Shown here piece after piece: positions 44,682 to 56,021 of a stretch of DNA of 64,000 nt (position 1 is its first letter; every line of letters starts with the position of its first letter). The translations under genes and the position numbers were made by a program. The stretch spans positions 2,047,501 to 2,111,500 of the forward strand of contig NC_059402.1 of NCBI RefSeq assembly GCF_905220565.1. The letters are read 5' to 3'. Source of the DNA: Melitaea cinxia. Lineage: Eukaryota; Arthropoda; Insecta; Lepidoptera; Nymphalidae. The notes under the pieces are model-generated. The model ran no database searches. It saw only the letters and a list, made by a program, of their open reading frames with translations, and was not told the DNA's origin.

Positions 44682-44895
44682 CGATTCAGCCTGTAACATT
44701 TCACTGCTGGGCGTAGGCCTTTTTTCCATGTAGGAGAAGGATTGGAGTTTACCACCCTGCTTCACTGCGGGTTTGGCGGATATGTTCCTTACTATGAGTA
44801 ACGACAGCTATCAGGTATTTATGATAACAACCGGGACCGACGGCTTAACATACTCTCCGAGGCACGGTGGGGCGACCCACAAGGACGGTCGTCCA
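44682..44895 (-). mobile_element. SINE-G copy, 5'-truncated
   Basis: The tail comes first on plus (GATTCAGCCTGTAACATTTC), then CTATGAGTAACGACAGC, up to GCGACCCACAAGGACG where the head is missing. Confidence 0.7.
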
Positions 44896-45273
44896 AAACG
44901 AAAAGAAACATTTGTACAAATACACATATCCATGTGTGAACGCCTACACGGTACACGCACTTACGACATCAGATCGATGGCAAGAGAATATCTAAATGTA
45001 CACAAATGACAATATACACTAATGGAAAGGGTTAAATATAAAAGACTCTATTTTATTGATTTAGAAAACGAATCTTCTTATATAGCAAAGAATAGTCTAC
45101 TAAAGGCTAGTCATAGTCATGAGAGGCAATCGAACTCCGTAGCAACTAAGGGCTGCCAACACCGCACAATATTTTATATATTTCTAAATTTAAAATGTTT
45201 CTATTAATAACCGTTACAAAAATATAAGAATATTTTAAAACCAAAAAAAAAATTTGACTTAAACAATTGTACT

Positions 45274-45460
45274 TTGTTAGACGCGTTGGTGCAACGGTCA
45301 CAGCACTGGTTTGTGGCTGTTGCGCTGGCGGTTGCAAGTTCGATTCCCGCACATGGCAAACATTTGTATTGGCGATACAGAGTGTATCTTTCCGGACCCC
45401 CGACACAGAAGATAATCCTACTGGAGCCGTTGAGTGTGAATCGTTTATTTATTTATTTAT
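45274..45460 (+). mobile_element. SINE-H copy, well preserved
   Basis: GCGTTGGTGCAACGGTCACA (A box) and GCAAGTTCGATTCCCGC (B box), then ACATTTGTATTGGCGATAC, TTTCCGGACCCCCGACACAG and GAGCCGTTGAGTGTGAATCG, ending in (TTTA)n. Confidence 0.75.
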
Positions 45461-45544
45461 TGTATTCTACCATTTGCACACAAAGGAAACACGTAAAAAA
45501 CACGTTGTGTCGTTGTTTTATTGACTGGCTCGAATTCACAAGCA

Positions 45545-45630
45545 TAATGATCCTTCAGCTAGTGGATCAAGCTCTGATCCTTCTCCTGCCCAGCAGTAGG
45601 ATATTACAGGCATTAAAGCATATAAACAAT
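45545..45630 (+). mobile_element. SINE-G tail fragment
   Basis: AAGCTCTGATCCTTCTCCTG then CCCAGCAGTAGGATATTACA, the G tail with an internal deletion. Confidence 0.5.
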
Positions 45631-45639
45631 GCTGAGGTT

Positions 45640-46850
45640 TGATTTGTTAAATTATAGTATTTATTCGTAGGTAGGTACTATACGAGTATATTTCTAAATA
45701 CGTTATGTCCGTAGACTAAAAAAAATATTGTACATAAATTTCTATTAATACCTACATGGATTCCAGCGTTTAAGATAGGTTAAGACAGGTTAGGCCTAGT
45801 TCAGATGCTAGTACGCTCGGAATAAGTACGAATGCGTAATTTTGTGTTTTAGGGAATAATACATCATTTTATGTTAAATAAAGATTATAATTTAAAAGAT
45901 TTTATATATTTATTAATAGAGAAAGAGGCCTACGTGCAACATGTGTTACAAGCTAAAATAAATACTCAAAATAATACAATATTCCTAAATATAGTAGTTT
46001 CGGCAACCCTAACAGTCTCGCTTGTTCCAAGATGAAATGACCCGCTCTTGACTATTGACTTTTACGAATAGCCTATATACTTCACAAGTCATTTCGCGGA
46101 TTTTACCGATCACGGAATTTCCGAATTAAAACAGAGTTCGACGATCCTCCTTTGTTTTTCAATTATAGACTAGGTAACTTGCCCTTGAGTGCAGTTGGCT
46201 TTTGAGAGTTGATTCAACATAGAAACATGATTATATACGTATTATGTGAGTATATGAAAACTTTAAGAAATATAATTAATTCGGTTGTTACTTATAATAC
46301 AGACATTAATTTGCTTCCCTTAAGACGGATACACAAGATGTGTGTGTGCTAAACTTATTTATTTGTATTCAATAATACTTGCATCAGAAAGTTTTCTTTT
46401 TTTTTTTACTTAAAGATTTTTTTCTGAAAAAGTAACAGATATTCACGGACGGTTCCTATAAGCTAACTTTTTGCGATATTTTTTTATTTACTAATAGATA
46501 CTAATTTGACAATAACTTCATATACGTTGCGTCAAAAATTTATTACACACAGGAAGGGAAGATGACACACAGTTGGAAAGATTAGATGAACTGTCAATTA
46601 CACGGATTATTAAATATGTATTGGTTGTTGGTGACTGCAGTAGTGGTCATTTAATGTTTTCAGTTTTGCAATTATACTAAAAAATATAACTCTAAGTTAA
46701 AGAGTTGGTACAGCACTCTACTCGGATGAAAATAGAGAAAACGAATTTACTTAGAAATGAGATCTAGCTGGATTTATTTCTCGACCACCTTCCCCCTTTA
46801 ATCTAACCTATTTTAAAAATGTAACCGAAATCGTTTGAGCCGGTCTCCAA
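45640..46850. other. no gene seen
   Basis: AT-rich, nothing recognised. Confidence 0.4.
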
Positions 46851-46851
46851 A

Positions 46852-47090
46852 ATATCACTACAGCCTATTGCAGTCAACTGCCCAGATCACAACATGAAAT
46901 GCTTTGAAATACACAGGCCGACGACGGGCAGCAGCGTCTTCGTTGCGACAAAGTCAGCCCTGCGGTCACCAACCCGCCTGCCCAGCGTGGTGACTATGAG
47001 CAACACACATGAGTTCAACGCCATTTTTGGCCCGAACTTGTGGAGGCCTAAGTCCAGCAGTGGACTGCGATAGGCTGAAGTGATTGATAT
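46852..47090. mobile_element. SINE-B pieces in opposite orientations
   Basis: 46852-46890 is a minus-strand tail (ATCACTACAGCCTATTGCAG). 46900-47090 is a plus-strand 5'-truncated copy (GCTTTGAAATACACAGGCCG to GGACTGCGATAGGCTGAAGT). Confidence 0.6.
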
Positions 47091-47109
47091 GGGAAGCAAC
47101 AGCTTTCAC

Positions 47110-47190
47110 CTAAAGAACAATCAAAATCTTAACACATATAAAAATAGTCAATTAGAGAACCTCCTCCTTTTTCTAAACTCGGTTAAAAAA
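47110..47190 (+). repeat. HEL outer-end fragment
   Basis: TAGAGAACCTCCTCC then TTTCTAAACTCGGTTAAAA, the outer end of HEL only. Confidence 0.5.
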
Positions 47191-47199
47191 AGCGCAAAA

Positions 47200-48300
47200 T
47201 GGCTAATAATACCATGCGTCAAACTTTCTGTGTCTCGTTTGACCAGAATCAAAGACAGAACGTGAGGCACGTGGAGTTCTCCAATGTTTAGGTACAAGTT
47301 ACTTACTTGGACCTTTTTTTAAATAATATGAGACGTCTCAATTGCGATGACATCTTCCAATTCCGTGACTAACACCAAATTAGGCGTGATGAATGGTATT
47401 GTCCGTTGATACTAATGAAGATTAGTTAGCTGTCCAACTAAACACCTATTTTACTACTAATACTGCTGTGGTTTATAGATTGGCACCGGAAGAGATTGGA
47501 AAAAATATTTATAAGGAAAAAAACATAATAACATATAAAACGCACTCAATATAGGTACGCAATAGCAAGCAAATCTTTAAAAAATATGACCTCAAAAAAA
47601 CTGTAATTTTTTTATTATAACATTGTTATAATTTATTTATTTATTTATTAAGGACAACCAACAGAAGATACAATATAAATGTTTTAATACATACTTAATA
47701 GGTAAACAATGATCATCGTACTTCTTTTTATAGGCAGTTACTACATGCTATGCTGCTCAGTGTAAATTAAATTTAATATAAAAAAAAATCACAAAAATGT
47801 ATTTATAAGGAAAATAAAGATAATATAGAAATACATTAAAGACAACTATAAAAATGTTAAACAGCGCAGTTAGTTTAGCCAAGACCATATGTGTAAAATG
47901 AAATAGATTTACATTCCAAATTTAATACATCAGTTCAAAACGATAATTATATATCTTTTGCGATGCACAGGATTGTAAATCACTTGAGCCAGACATATAT
48001 GTAACGTAAAATTTGAACAATATTTATTAATAATACAACTGAACGGAACTGCTCTCAAATAAGTTTTTATTTAAGATTGAAACGTCGCTAAAACGTCACA
48101 TGACGTCACATCACAGACACGAGTCAAGGAAGAGTCTGGTGTGACGTCGTCAGCTACTCCACACGTATCTTGATATCGAGGAAACGACGCGAAAACAATG
48201 GAATGTCGTCAAGGTTGTAGCAACTTTCAACTCGACTTTATACTGACGTTTTATATAGAGTTTTTATCTCGATTTTATTTTGCTAATAATTATGTATGTT
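47200..48300. other. no gene seen
   Basis: AT-rich except 48090-48200, which has several TGACGTCA/GACGTC-like words. Nothing coding was recognised. Confidence 0.35.
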
Positions 48301-48304
48301 TGTT

Positions 48305-48650
48305 ATGACGACCGCTCTGGTGTAATTATGCATGTCTCGTGTCAGCGGCGCCTAAACGACGGTCAACACCGACGGTCGCGGGTTCGTTTCCTGCCCGGAA
48401 TGGATATTTGTGTTTATACAAATATTTATTTCCGGGCTAGTTGTTAGTCTTTGTGGGTCTCCCTACCGTGCCTCGGAGAGCTCGTTAAGCTGTCGGTCCC
48501 GGTTGTTATCATGTAAACCTGATAGCAATCCGTACTCATAGTAGGGAATATATCCGCCAACCCACATTAGAGCAGCGTGGCGGATTAAGCTCTGATCCTT
48601 CTCCTACATAGAGAAAGAGCAGTCCAGCAGTAGGCAGGCTGAAGCGATAT
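48305..48650 (+). mobile_element. SINE-I copy (different head, SINE-G tail)
   Basis: The head CGCTCTGGTGTAATTATGC then CGGTCGCGGGTTCGTTTCC differs from SINE-G, but from GTGGGTCTCCCTACCGTGCC onward it is SINE-G body and tail. Confidence 0.7.
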
Positions 48651-48659
48651 AAGTATGTT

Positions 48660-49355
48660 TTATGTATTTACAATTTATTTATGACATTTAAAATTTAATT
48701 AATTTATATCAATCATCTGTCATATAAATAAAATAATTAAGTGTTTGTGTTAGTTGAACATATTTATTTATTTGTTAAGTAAACATTATTTTAATACACA
48801 TAAACATAAGAATAACATATAAATATACATACTGAGAAGTTGTGATTAGTACCTTTAAAAGGAAATAAATTTTTTTTTTAAATCTATTATGCAAAATGTT
48901 TCTTTTTGTACTATTGTTGTAATTTCTGTTTGTAATCCTGATAAATAAAATTTAATTAAAAAATAAAATAAAATAAACATGGATGAAACAAGTCTACACT
49001 ACGTTAACACACATAAAGTCAAGGACGCATGTGACTGCGGTACATGAGTAAATAATGAGCATATTAAGTGTTCATTTTGTTCAAATAATTACGCTTGTTT
49101 AATGTAATTGCATTCATCCAATCCCCTCACCTCACTACTTCCGTTCAATGACCGTAGTTTCCATTTTTAAGAATTTATATGTAGGTATACTTTATTGCAT
49201 CTAGATTTTTTTTTCAGTTATTTGTATACAAACTTAGTCAGAAACAATCAGGAAAAGAACAGGTGGATTTATCTGTAGAAAATATCTCTTCCAGCTAAAA
49301 TGTGAAAGTGAGAACTAATGTTATATAGCAGGCTAATAAAGTGCAGAGAAAAGGA
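48660..49355. other. no gene seen
   Basis: AT-rich with A/T runs. Nothing recognised. Confidence 0.4.
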
Positions 49356-49361
49356 TTTACC

Positions 49362-49506
49362 GAAGTAAAACTTTCTTACGCACGCTTGACTTGGGGAGGA
49401 AGGTGGTGAATGCGTGACGAGAGCGTTACGAAAAGTGTAATCGGGCTAGGCGAACGGAAGTTGAGAAGGAGATATGAGTTAGATGGAGCAAAAAAAGTTT
49501 TACTTC
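49362..49506. mobile_element. F foldback element
   Basis: GAAGTAAAACTTTCTT at the start is inverted as AAAAAAGTTTTACTTC at the end, with the family centre GTGACGAGAGCGTTACGAAA and GGCGAACGGAAGTTGAGAAG. Confidence 0.7.
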
Positions 49507-49509
49507 AGT

Positions 49510-49900
49510 CGTGTGGTCTAAAGCACACTTCTTTTTTTGTATATATACAATAGGTATGTATTTATATAAATAAAATATATTACAAGATTTGAAACAAATG
49601 TGCAATAGTAGCGACCAATAAAAGCGTTTTCTATAATGCAGTGAATAGAAGAATTATTCATTTATTTATTCATTTCGTAGACAAATAGTGTTTAGATACA
49701 TAACATTTAAAATGAAATATAAACATTTCAGTTACTACTAGCCTACTAAAATTTAAATTATGTATATATTTACAATTTCTTAATGTAGGTACTTAGGGTA
49801 AAAGTATAGGTAAAAGTACTTGCAATTTTTTTGATAATTTTTCAATTATCATGAGTTTCGTAGCAACAGCTTACTTACTACCAATAAGAAGTAAATTTCT
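49510..49900. other. no gene seen
   Basis: AT-rich, nothing recognised. Confidence 0.4.
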
Positions 49901-49904
49901 AACA

Positions 49905-49983
49905 ACAGCTCCGGTGTAATGGTGCGCGCAGGCGTCTAAACACCGGCGATTTGCGGGTTCGATTCCCACTCGGTATGGATATT
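49905..49983 (+). mobile_element. SINE-I head, interrupted
   Basis: CTCCGGTGTAATGGTGCGCG then GCGGGTTCGATTCCCACTC match the head at 48305. The body is cut off where HEL begins. Confidence 0.6.
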
Positions 49984-51072
49984 ATTAACCGACTTCCAAA
50001 AAAGGAGGAGGTTCTCAATTCGACTGTATTTTTTTTTAATGTATGTTACATCAGGTGCTGTGTGGCTACGGCACTAAAGAATTTAGCCACCCCCTCTCTT
50101 CCCGTGGGTGTCGTAAGAGGCGACTAAGGGATAACAAGGTTCCACAACCACCTTGGAACTTAAGAAGCCGACCGATGGCGGGATAACCATCCAACTGCTG
50201 GCTTTGAAATACACAGGCCGAAGACGGGCAGCAGCGTCTTCGGTGCGACAAAGCCAGTACTGCGGTCACCAACCCGCCTGCCCAGCGTGGTGACTATGGG
50301 CAAAACACATGAGTTCACGTTATTTATGGCGTAAACTTGTGGAGGCCTATGTCCAGCAGTGGACTGTATAGGCTGTAATGATGTTACATCAGAACTTTTG
50401 ACTGGGTGGAGCGATTGCGACAAATTTTCTTTTAATCGAAAGGTGGTGTGTGCCAATTGGTCCCATTTAAATTTATTTGAGATCTAACAACTACTTTTCG
50501 AGCTATATCTAATAATGCGTTTTTACTTGACGCTTTTTTCGTCGACCTACGTTGTATTATACCGCATAACTTTCTACTGGATGTACCGATTTTGATAATT
50601 CTTTTTTGTTGGAAAGGAGATATCTCAAGTTTAGTACCATGATAAGGAAACCAGGATCTGATGATGGGATCCTAGAGAAATCGAGGGAAACTCTTGAAAA
50701 TCCGCAATAGCTTTTTACTAGGTGTACCGATTTTGATAATTCTTTTTTTGTTGGAAAGGCGATATCTCTAGTTTGGTACCATGATAAGGAAATCAGGATC
50801 TGATAATGGGATCCCAGAGAAATCGAGGGTACTTCTTGAAAATCCGCAATAACTTTTTACTGGGTGTACCGATTTTAATAATTTTCAATTTAATCGAAAG
50901 CTGATGTTTGTCATGTGGTCACATATAAATTTTATTGAGATCCGATAACTACTTTTTGAGTAATCTTTGATAACGCGCAGTTACTTGACTATTTTTTCGT
51001 CGATCTACGTTGTACTACTCGTCGATGTAATTGAAGTCGGTTTTTTTTTCGTTTGCGAGCAAACACAATTAT
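49984..51072 (-). mobile_element. HEL repeat, split by SINE-B
   Basis: It reads ATTAACCGACTTCCAAAAAA at the outer end and finishes with the hairpin GTTTGCGAGCAAAC (51051-51064) and CACAATTATA. The block CGATTTTGATAATTCTTTT with GATATCTC..GGTACCATGATAAGG is present twice (50588 and 50727), a module duplication. Confidence 0.8.
50055..50380 (+). mobile_element. SINE-B copy, full length, young
   Basis: It starts GTGCTGTGTGGCTACGGCAC and ends CAGTGGACTGTATAGGCTG then TAATG. The 12-bp duplication ATGTTACATCAG (50043-50054 and 50381-50392) fixes both ends, so the family is about 326 bp. It sits inside a HEL copy. Open frames across it are by-products. Confidence 0.92.
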
Positions 51073-51082
51073 ACATATAGAT

Positions 51083-51182
51083 ATGCCAACCTGCAGTGAA
51101 GCAGCGTGGTGGAGTAACCTCCAATCCTTCGGCTTAGATGAAAAAAGAGGCCTATGCCCAGCAGTGGGATGTAATAAACTGA
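51083..51182 (+). mobile_element. SINE-G tail fragment
   Basis: GCCAACCTGCAGTGAAGCAG, then GAGGCCTATGCCCAGCAGTG and GGATGTAATAAACTGA: a 5'-truncated copy. Confidence 0.7.
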
Positions 51183-51189
51183 TCGTTCT

Positions 51190-51600
51190 AAATAAAACGA
51201 TAGCTACCACATTCTTGATTATTTTTGTTACTCAATCACTTTTAAGTTTAAGTTATAGTCTGAAACAGTAGATCTACTTTTTAAGATTTGAAAATATACG
51301 TACGAGAAAGATCCACCAGAACGAATTTTCGAATGAAATCCACGAGAAAACACTAGAATTACGCAAAATCTTGTATGCAAGTCACAGTATAAACCCGCCT
51401 TAACAACTAAATACTATTGTCGTCTATGAAATAAATTATGAAAACAATAGCGTATAATTTACATAATGAAGAGACATAAATTCGTCTTATTAAATTGTCT
51501 GAGCGTGTACTATTATAGACGCATCCGGACGCGTTACGAGTATTCGACTGACCTTACTTTGTCACTTTAGTATTTATATGGAGAGGTAAAAATTTGTAAT
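51190..51600. other. no gene seen
   Basis: AT-rich, nothing recognised. Confidence 0.4.
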
Positions 51601-51602
51601 AA

Positions 51603-51800
51603 TAGTTATTTCTTGCCAAACAAGAAATAAAAACAACTTCAAGTTACGTCGACAGGTAAAATATACTAAATATTATTAAAGATAATTAAAAAACCTTGTC
51701 ATCAGATCGCACAAGATGCATCAGCTTACAAATAAAAAATCGATAGGTACACCCAGTAAGAGGTCTAAGAGGTAAAACAGATAAAATATAGAAAATATAG
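51603..51800 (+). mobile_element. HEL repeat, diverged copy with altered hairpin
   Basis: Where other copies have GTTTGCTCGCAAAC this one has TTATTTCTTG, CCAAA, CAAGAAATAA (51606-51630), a perfect 10-bp stem of different sequence. CAACTTCAAGTTACGTCGAC and ATAGGTACACCCAGTAAGAG follow in HEL order. Confidence 0.55.
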
Positions 51801-51809
51801 TCTGTCAAT

Positions 51810-52980
51810 AAATATATCTGAAAAAAAAAATGGACTGACATTTATACTTGAGTTTTTATACTTTTTACATGTTTAGTTTGTCAACACTGCTAATACAATA
51901 TTTCACAGCCTTCATTTATATATCTTTATCTTCATCAGTAAAGAGGTTATCAAACTTTTCAGTTATTTCTATCTGTAAAGAGTTCAAATATGTTTTGGTC
52001 TTTTTTCTTTGATAATTGAAATTGGTTGACGTTACATCGCTGAAACCAATAAAAATGCAATTTACTTTGTCCCCGTGGGAAATTCGCCAGGCATGTATCA
52101 CGAGCGACCATGTCTCCGATTAGTATGCTGGTAGGAAGGCCTTTATATCGCTTTGAGAATACATAGTTGGCTAGGAGAATCAGGTTGTTATTATGTTAGC
52201 CGCTACGTACACGTGACCAATGTGTGCAGGTTTTGGGCAGAAATTAGTGGATGAAAAATAACAATAGGGGGGTATTAATTGACAATAACTTTTGTCACCA
52301 TTAATTACACATATTTTTTCTATTTAAAATTACTGTTTAACCAAACAACCTTTGAGAGACGAAAATTTAAATTTAGAAGAAAAAAAAGACACTAAAATAT
52401 CTGTTATTTTTAGTAAAAGTTTTATTTAACAAACATTTTTCACACTACTAGGTTCAAAGAAGCAGAAATTCTAGCTCTATTACTCTCCTATGGGTATCGG
52501 TAGAATTTAAAAATAAAAACCCAATTAATATGTAAAATACAAAAGTTTCACTGGCTAAGTTTAATCTTCATTCTAGTTTCAACATTTTTGGCATTAATTA
52601 ACTAATCAGGTATGTAGTCATTAAGTTACTATCAATAAAAAGCCAGGCTACCAATAAATAAGCCAAAAAGATTGATTGATTTTCAGATTTAGTGGCTTTC
52701 ATTTGTATAAATATTTCTTTAAGCGTACCAAAATGAATAGCAGCTTTGACAAATATTAATTGGTAGAGTACAAAAAGATGATCAATGTGACTAATTCGCT
52801 AGATATCTTCGAATGTATCTCTTTCGTCTCGCTATGTTGCAACGCAAGTGTTTCTATTCGGAACAAGAGAATAGTGGCAAATTTATTGTAGAAATAAAAG
52901 CCATTTATTTACACACATATAGAAGAAATAGAAATCTATACTTGTTTACTGTTTATGATACAAAATATATTATTTATTTT
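51810..52980. other. no gene seen
   Basis: AT-rich. Open frames at 51916-52101 and 52813-53016 have no recognised domain. Confidence 0.35.
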
Positions 52981-52984
52981 TTTT

Positions 52985-53265
52985 TATCAAAATCAAAATT
53001 AACTTTATTCAAATAGGCCTCAAAAGCACCTTCGAATCGTCATTTTACTAATTAAATTTTTTAATCGATTGTTATTTTTAAAAGTAAAGCTACCACCGAT
53101 TCGGAATGTAGATTCTGCAGAGAAGAATCGGCAAGAAACTCTGCAGTTAGTAATATCTTGCATGAAATACAGCGCCACTAAGTCCACACATCTTTATCAA
53201 CTATGTAATCCTGCACCGAATAAAACGCCTTATCTATTAATTATGTATGTATTACCTAATTATAT
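52985..53265 (-). repeat. P repeat (LINE 3'-end-like)
   Basis: Inverted relative to 41996-42305: CAAAATCAAAATTAACTTTA, TTCGGAATGTAGATTCTGCA and GCAAGAAACTCTGCAGTTAG. An open frame at 53069-53272 lies within it and is not a gene. Confidence 0.65.
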
Positions 53266-53417
53266 ATATTAAATTGTTCATTTAATTCAAAAATACTTAT
53301 ATAAATTGAAAAAAAAAAATACGTTTAACTAACTTACCGATACTGGTCTATATGACAATCAGCAACTTACCTGAAAACAATAAAAATAAATTAGTTATTT
53401 GTTTTTAAACTTTTACA

Positions 53418-53640
53418 TGCCCGTTGGTGTAGGGTGCAGTGACGCTGCTTTCTGCTCCGGGGGTTGTGGGTTCGATTTACGCCGTGAGTCTGGCTGTAAT
53501 ATATGTATTATTTGTATGTGCGAGTATATTCATTATTATTATATATGTAAATCGAAAAAAAAAAATTGATGTATCAGTCGGCTGTTACCTATGACAAGCA
53601 TTAAGTTTGGTATCTTATAACCAGACGACCGTGTGAGAAA
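53418..53640 (+). mobile_element. SINE-J copy (Metulj-like)
   Basis: GCCCGTTGGTGTAGGGTGCA, TTGTGGGTTCGATTTACGCC, CAGTCGGCTGTTACC and CCAGACGACCGTGTGAG in family order, with an internal A run. Confidence 0.65.
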
Positions 53641-53644
53641 CTAG

Positions 53645-54420
53645 AAGCATCGCAAGCATGTTGCCGACCCTACCCCGACCCACCATAGAAGCTCTGACTA
53701 CCGTACCCACCACATGAACACAACACTACTTAAGAACAGTGTTATTTAGCTGCAGTGCTTTGGTCTCTGTATGATTGAGGTAATTTACTAATTTATCCTG
53801 CTATGGTTTTTTTTTCGCTGGGAAATGCGTACCCCACTCGAGGCCGCCAGTAGTGTGGGGCTCCTGGCCAGCCCAGACGACCCACAAAAACCCAGCGGTG
53901 CTCTCAACGTCATAGCGGAGCGCCACGAAATCGCTTTCGGATGCTACCGTGACGCCCCGACGGTTAGCCCGCCTTGTGAAGGCCGCCTTCGTCCATAAAG
54001 CGCCCACGGGTACTGTGAGGCGGCGAGTGAAAGTTGAAGAAGCGTATAACGGCATCTCCTTCCCCCTGGTCGTCTCTTGCGGAGCGGGTTGGCGTGACGT
54101 CAGCCTCGCGCAGCCACTCCGCAGCCTCCTTTAACGCCATGACCTCCTCGCAGAAGGAGGTTACGGCCGACCTCCTCTCGATGTACCTCTCGCTGCCGAG
54201 CCTGCTGCGGATCACGCTCGGCAACGACAGATATTCGCCTATGATGGCCACCAGGGCGCAGCGCTGGGGACCCCAAGCGACACAGTCCTCAAGAGTGTGA
54301 CGCGCCGTTTCACTTGGCTAACCATACGCGTTACAGGCAGGGGTGGCCTCCCTACCCGCAATCTGATGCAGCAGGTACTTACCGAAGCAGCCTGCTGTGC
54401 CTTACCTCAACAGAAATTGT
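53645..54420 (-). repeat. C repeat, split by an R1 LINE remnant
   Basis: 53645-53805 holds C in minus orientation (AAGCATCGCAAGCATGTTGC, TTATCCTGCTATG). It resumes at CCTGCTGTGCCTTACCTCA (54391). The repeated CCTGCT.TG marks the insertion point. Confidence 0.65.
53806..54390 (-). pseudogene. R1-clade LINE remnant, ORF2 C-terminus
   Basis: The minus strand encodes the end of an R1-type ORF2. It starts LLHQIAGREATPACNAYG, then comes a stop, then ETARHTLEDC, VAWGPQRCALVAIIGEYLSL and FCEEVMALKEAAEWLREAD. This is the C-terminal CCHC-type zinc motif followed by the conserved tail helix. The second cysteine position reads Tyr and a TAG lies just after it, so it is dead. It is GC-rich compared with its surroundings, as R1 elements often are. 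It ends in a short A run on the minus strand and is flanked by CCTGCTATG (53797-53805) and CCTGCTGTG (54391-54399), a 9-bp duplication with one mismatch. Reverse transcriptase and endonuclease domains are absent by 5' truncation. Confidence 0.8.
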
Positions 54421-54424
54421 CTAA

Positions 54425-54920
54425 CTTCTGTGTATAAACGTACGTCGCGACATCGCACTGCATTTGCATCATGAAAAATCAATCTGTCTCACATACGCGC
54501 GGCCGATTTAACAAGAGTGACAGAGATTGACGATCGATTGTTTAGACTATTATTCATAAATATATCATATTTTTACATCTTCCGTCAGTGACGTTTTTTT
54601 TTCATCTTATCGTTATTTAATATAAAGGGTCAACTTTTTAAAGAGACTGTAAAAATTGCAATAGTGTATAAAGTACTGTGAACGTGAACTTGCAACAACT
54701 TATATACATGCCGAATACGAGAAATAAGACCGTGCTCGTAACTTTGTTTTTCCCACAACTTGTTTGTCTCACAATTCTAACGTATCCGTAATAAAATTAT
54801 CTTACACAAAAAATAACAACATAAAAAAATTTAGAATTCTTGAAGGACAAAAATAATACATTAAAACCATTTAACTTTACACGATGACTTTTGATAAATA
54901 ACCTGTTATTTATTTTTTAT
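54425..54920. other. no gene seen
   Basis: Mixed then AT-rich. 54440-54530 (ACGTACGTCGCGACATCGCA, CGCGCGGCCGATTTAAC) may be part of an unrecognised repeat. Confidence 0.35.
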
Positions 54921-54924
54921 TACT

Positions 54925-55186
54925 AAGGGCATGTTTCGCCAGTTGTGGATAAACGCTATTTGACGGATGACAGTACTCGCCAGTAAAAAGTTTTTGATTC
55001 ATTATCCTTTTTTACCATCGATTTCTACTATATTTGTGAAATAATGCTATTCGCATATATTAATCCTAAAGTTGCAGTTTGTCAATTGATGAGAAACTGG
55101 TCTATTCTACCTCCCGCTGTCAAAGTCGATTTGTATCGTCATCCGTCAAATAGTGTTATCCAAAACTGGTCAAACAGGCGCTAAAT
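54925..55186. mobile_element. MITE with about 45-bp inverted ends
   Basis: The left end GGGCATGTTTCGCCAGTTGT then GGATAAACGCTATTTGACG is inverted at the right end (CGTCAAATAGTGTTATCC then AAAACTGGTCAAACAGGC). About 260 bp, non-coding. The target duplication is unclear. Confidence 0.75.
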
Positions 55187-55189
55187 ATA

Positions 55190-55480
55190 ATTAACAAAAA
55201 AAAAACTTAATTCGTTAAACTGCTATAAAATATGTAGTAACGTATTTATTTATATGTAATTAAATTCGTCAATGGCTTTAATATGTAAATAATGTATACT
55301 AATGACTGTACACTTCTAGCTTCATTTACTAATTGAATTTGTAGATCGCAGACAGACAGACGGCAGAATCGATACACCCTTGTTTGTTTTACTACGTAGC
55401 TAGACGTGTCGGTCTTGTTTGTTAACTGATCAATTTCAGACGAAAATTGTTTAACAAATTGAAGCTCATATTATTTTTAA
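55190..55480. other. no gene seen
   Basis: AT-rich, nothing recognised. Confidence 0.4.
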
Positions 55481-55484
55481 ACTA

Positions 55485-55786
55485 GCTGACTCGGCAAACG
55501 TTGTCTTGCCGCTAAACGCTATTTAATAATAAGGGTGAAAATTTAGGGTTGTATGTATTTTTCAACGTCAAATCATAATAAAATAAAAAAATAAAAAATT
55601 TATCAAAAACTTAAAAAAAAAATATAGGGGTGGACTACCCATAACATTTAGGGGGAAGAAAAATAGATGTTGTTCGATTCTCAGACCTACCCAATATGCA
55701 CACAAAATTTTATGAGAATCGGTCAAGCCGTTTCGGAGGAGTTTAACTACAAACACCGCGGCACGAGAATTTTATATATTAGATTT
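55485..55786 (+). repeat. E repeat (LINE-tail-like)
   Basis: CTAGCTGACTCGGCAAACGT at the start, GAATCGGTCAAGCCGTTTCG then GAGGAGTTTAACTAC and ACACCGCGGCACGAGAATTT at the end. The related copy at 19195-19392 is inverted. Confidence 0.65.
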
Positions 55787-55794
55787 AAAAAAGT

Positions 55795-55985
55795 GTGTGT
55801 GTCAGCTCTGACGCACGACTGGAGTTTGCTTCTTCAGATCGACTGTCTAAATAGGCACAAAAAAAGGCTTACTAGTCTAAGAAAAAGATTAATACCATAT
55901 CAACACGTAACGAATAACGGTTTTAATCCTCATATTTTTTTTCATACCGGGGACCTAATATGAAAATCGATTCTTAAGGAGTAAC
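55795..55985 (+). repeat. D repeat copy
   Basis: CTGACGCACGACTGGAGTTT to AAATCGATTCTTAAGGAG, colinear with 2050-2318 but with a shorter middle. Confidence 0.65.
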
Positions 55986-56021
55986 TTAAATAAACTTAAA
56001 TTAACTCCAAAGGTTAAAAAG

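Noticed and set aside
53801..54300. Several GC-rich frames of 60-95 residues
   Set aside because: Only the minus frame containing HTLEDC and FCEEVM is meaningful, and it is an R1 remnant; the others are shadow frames.
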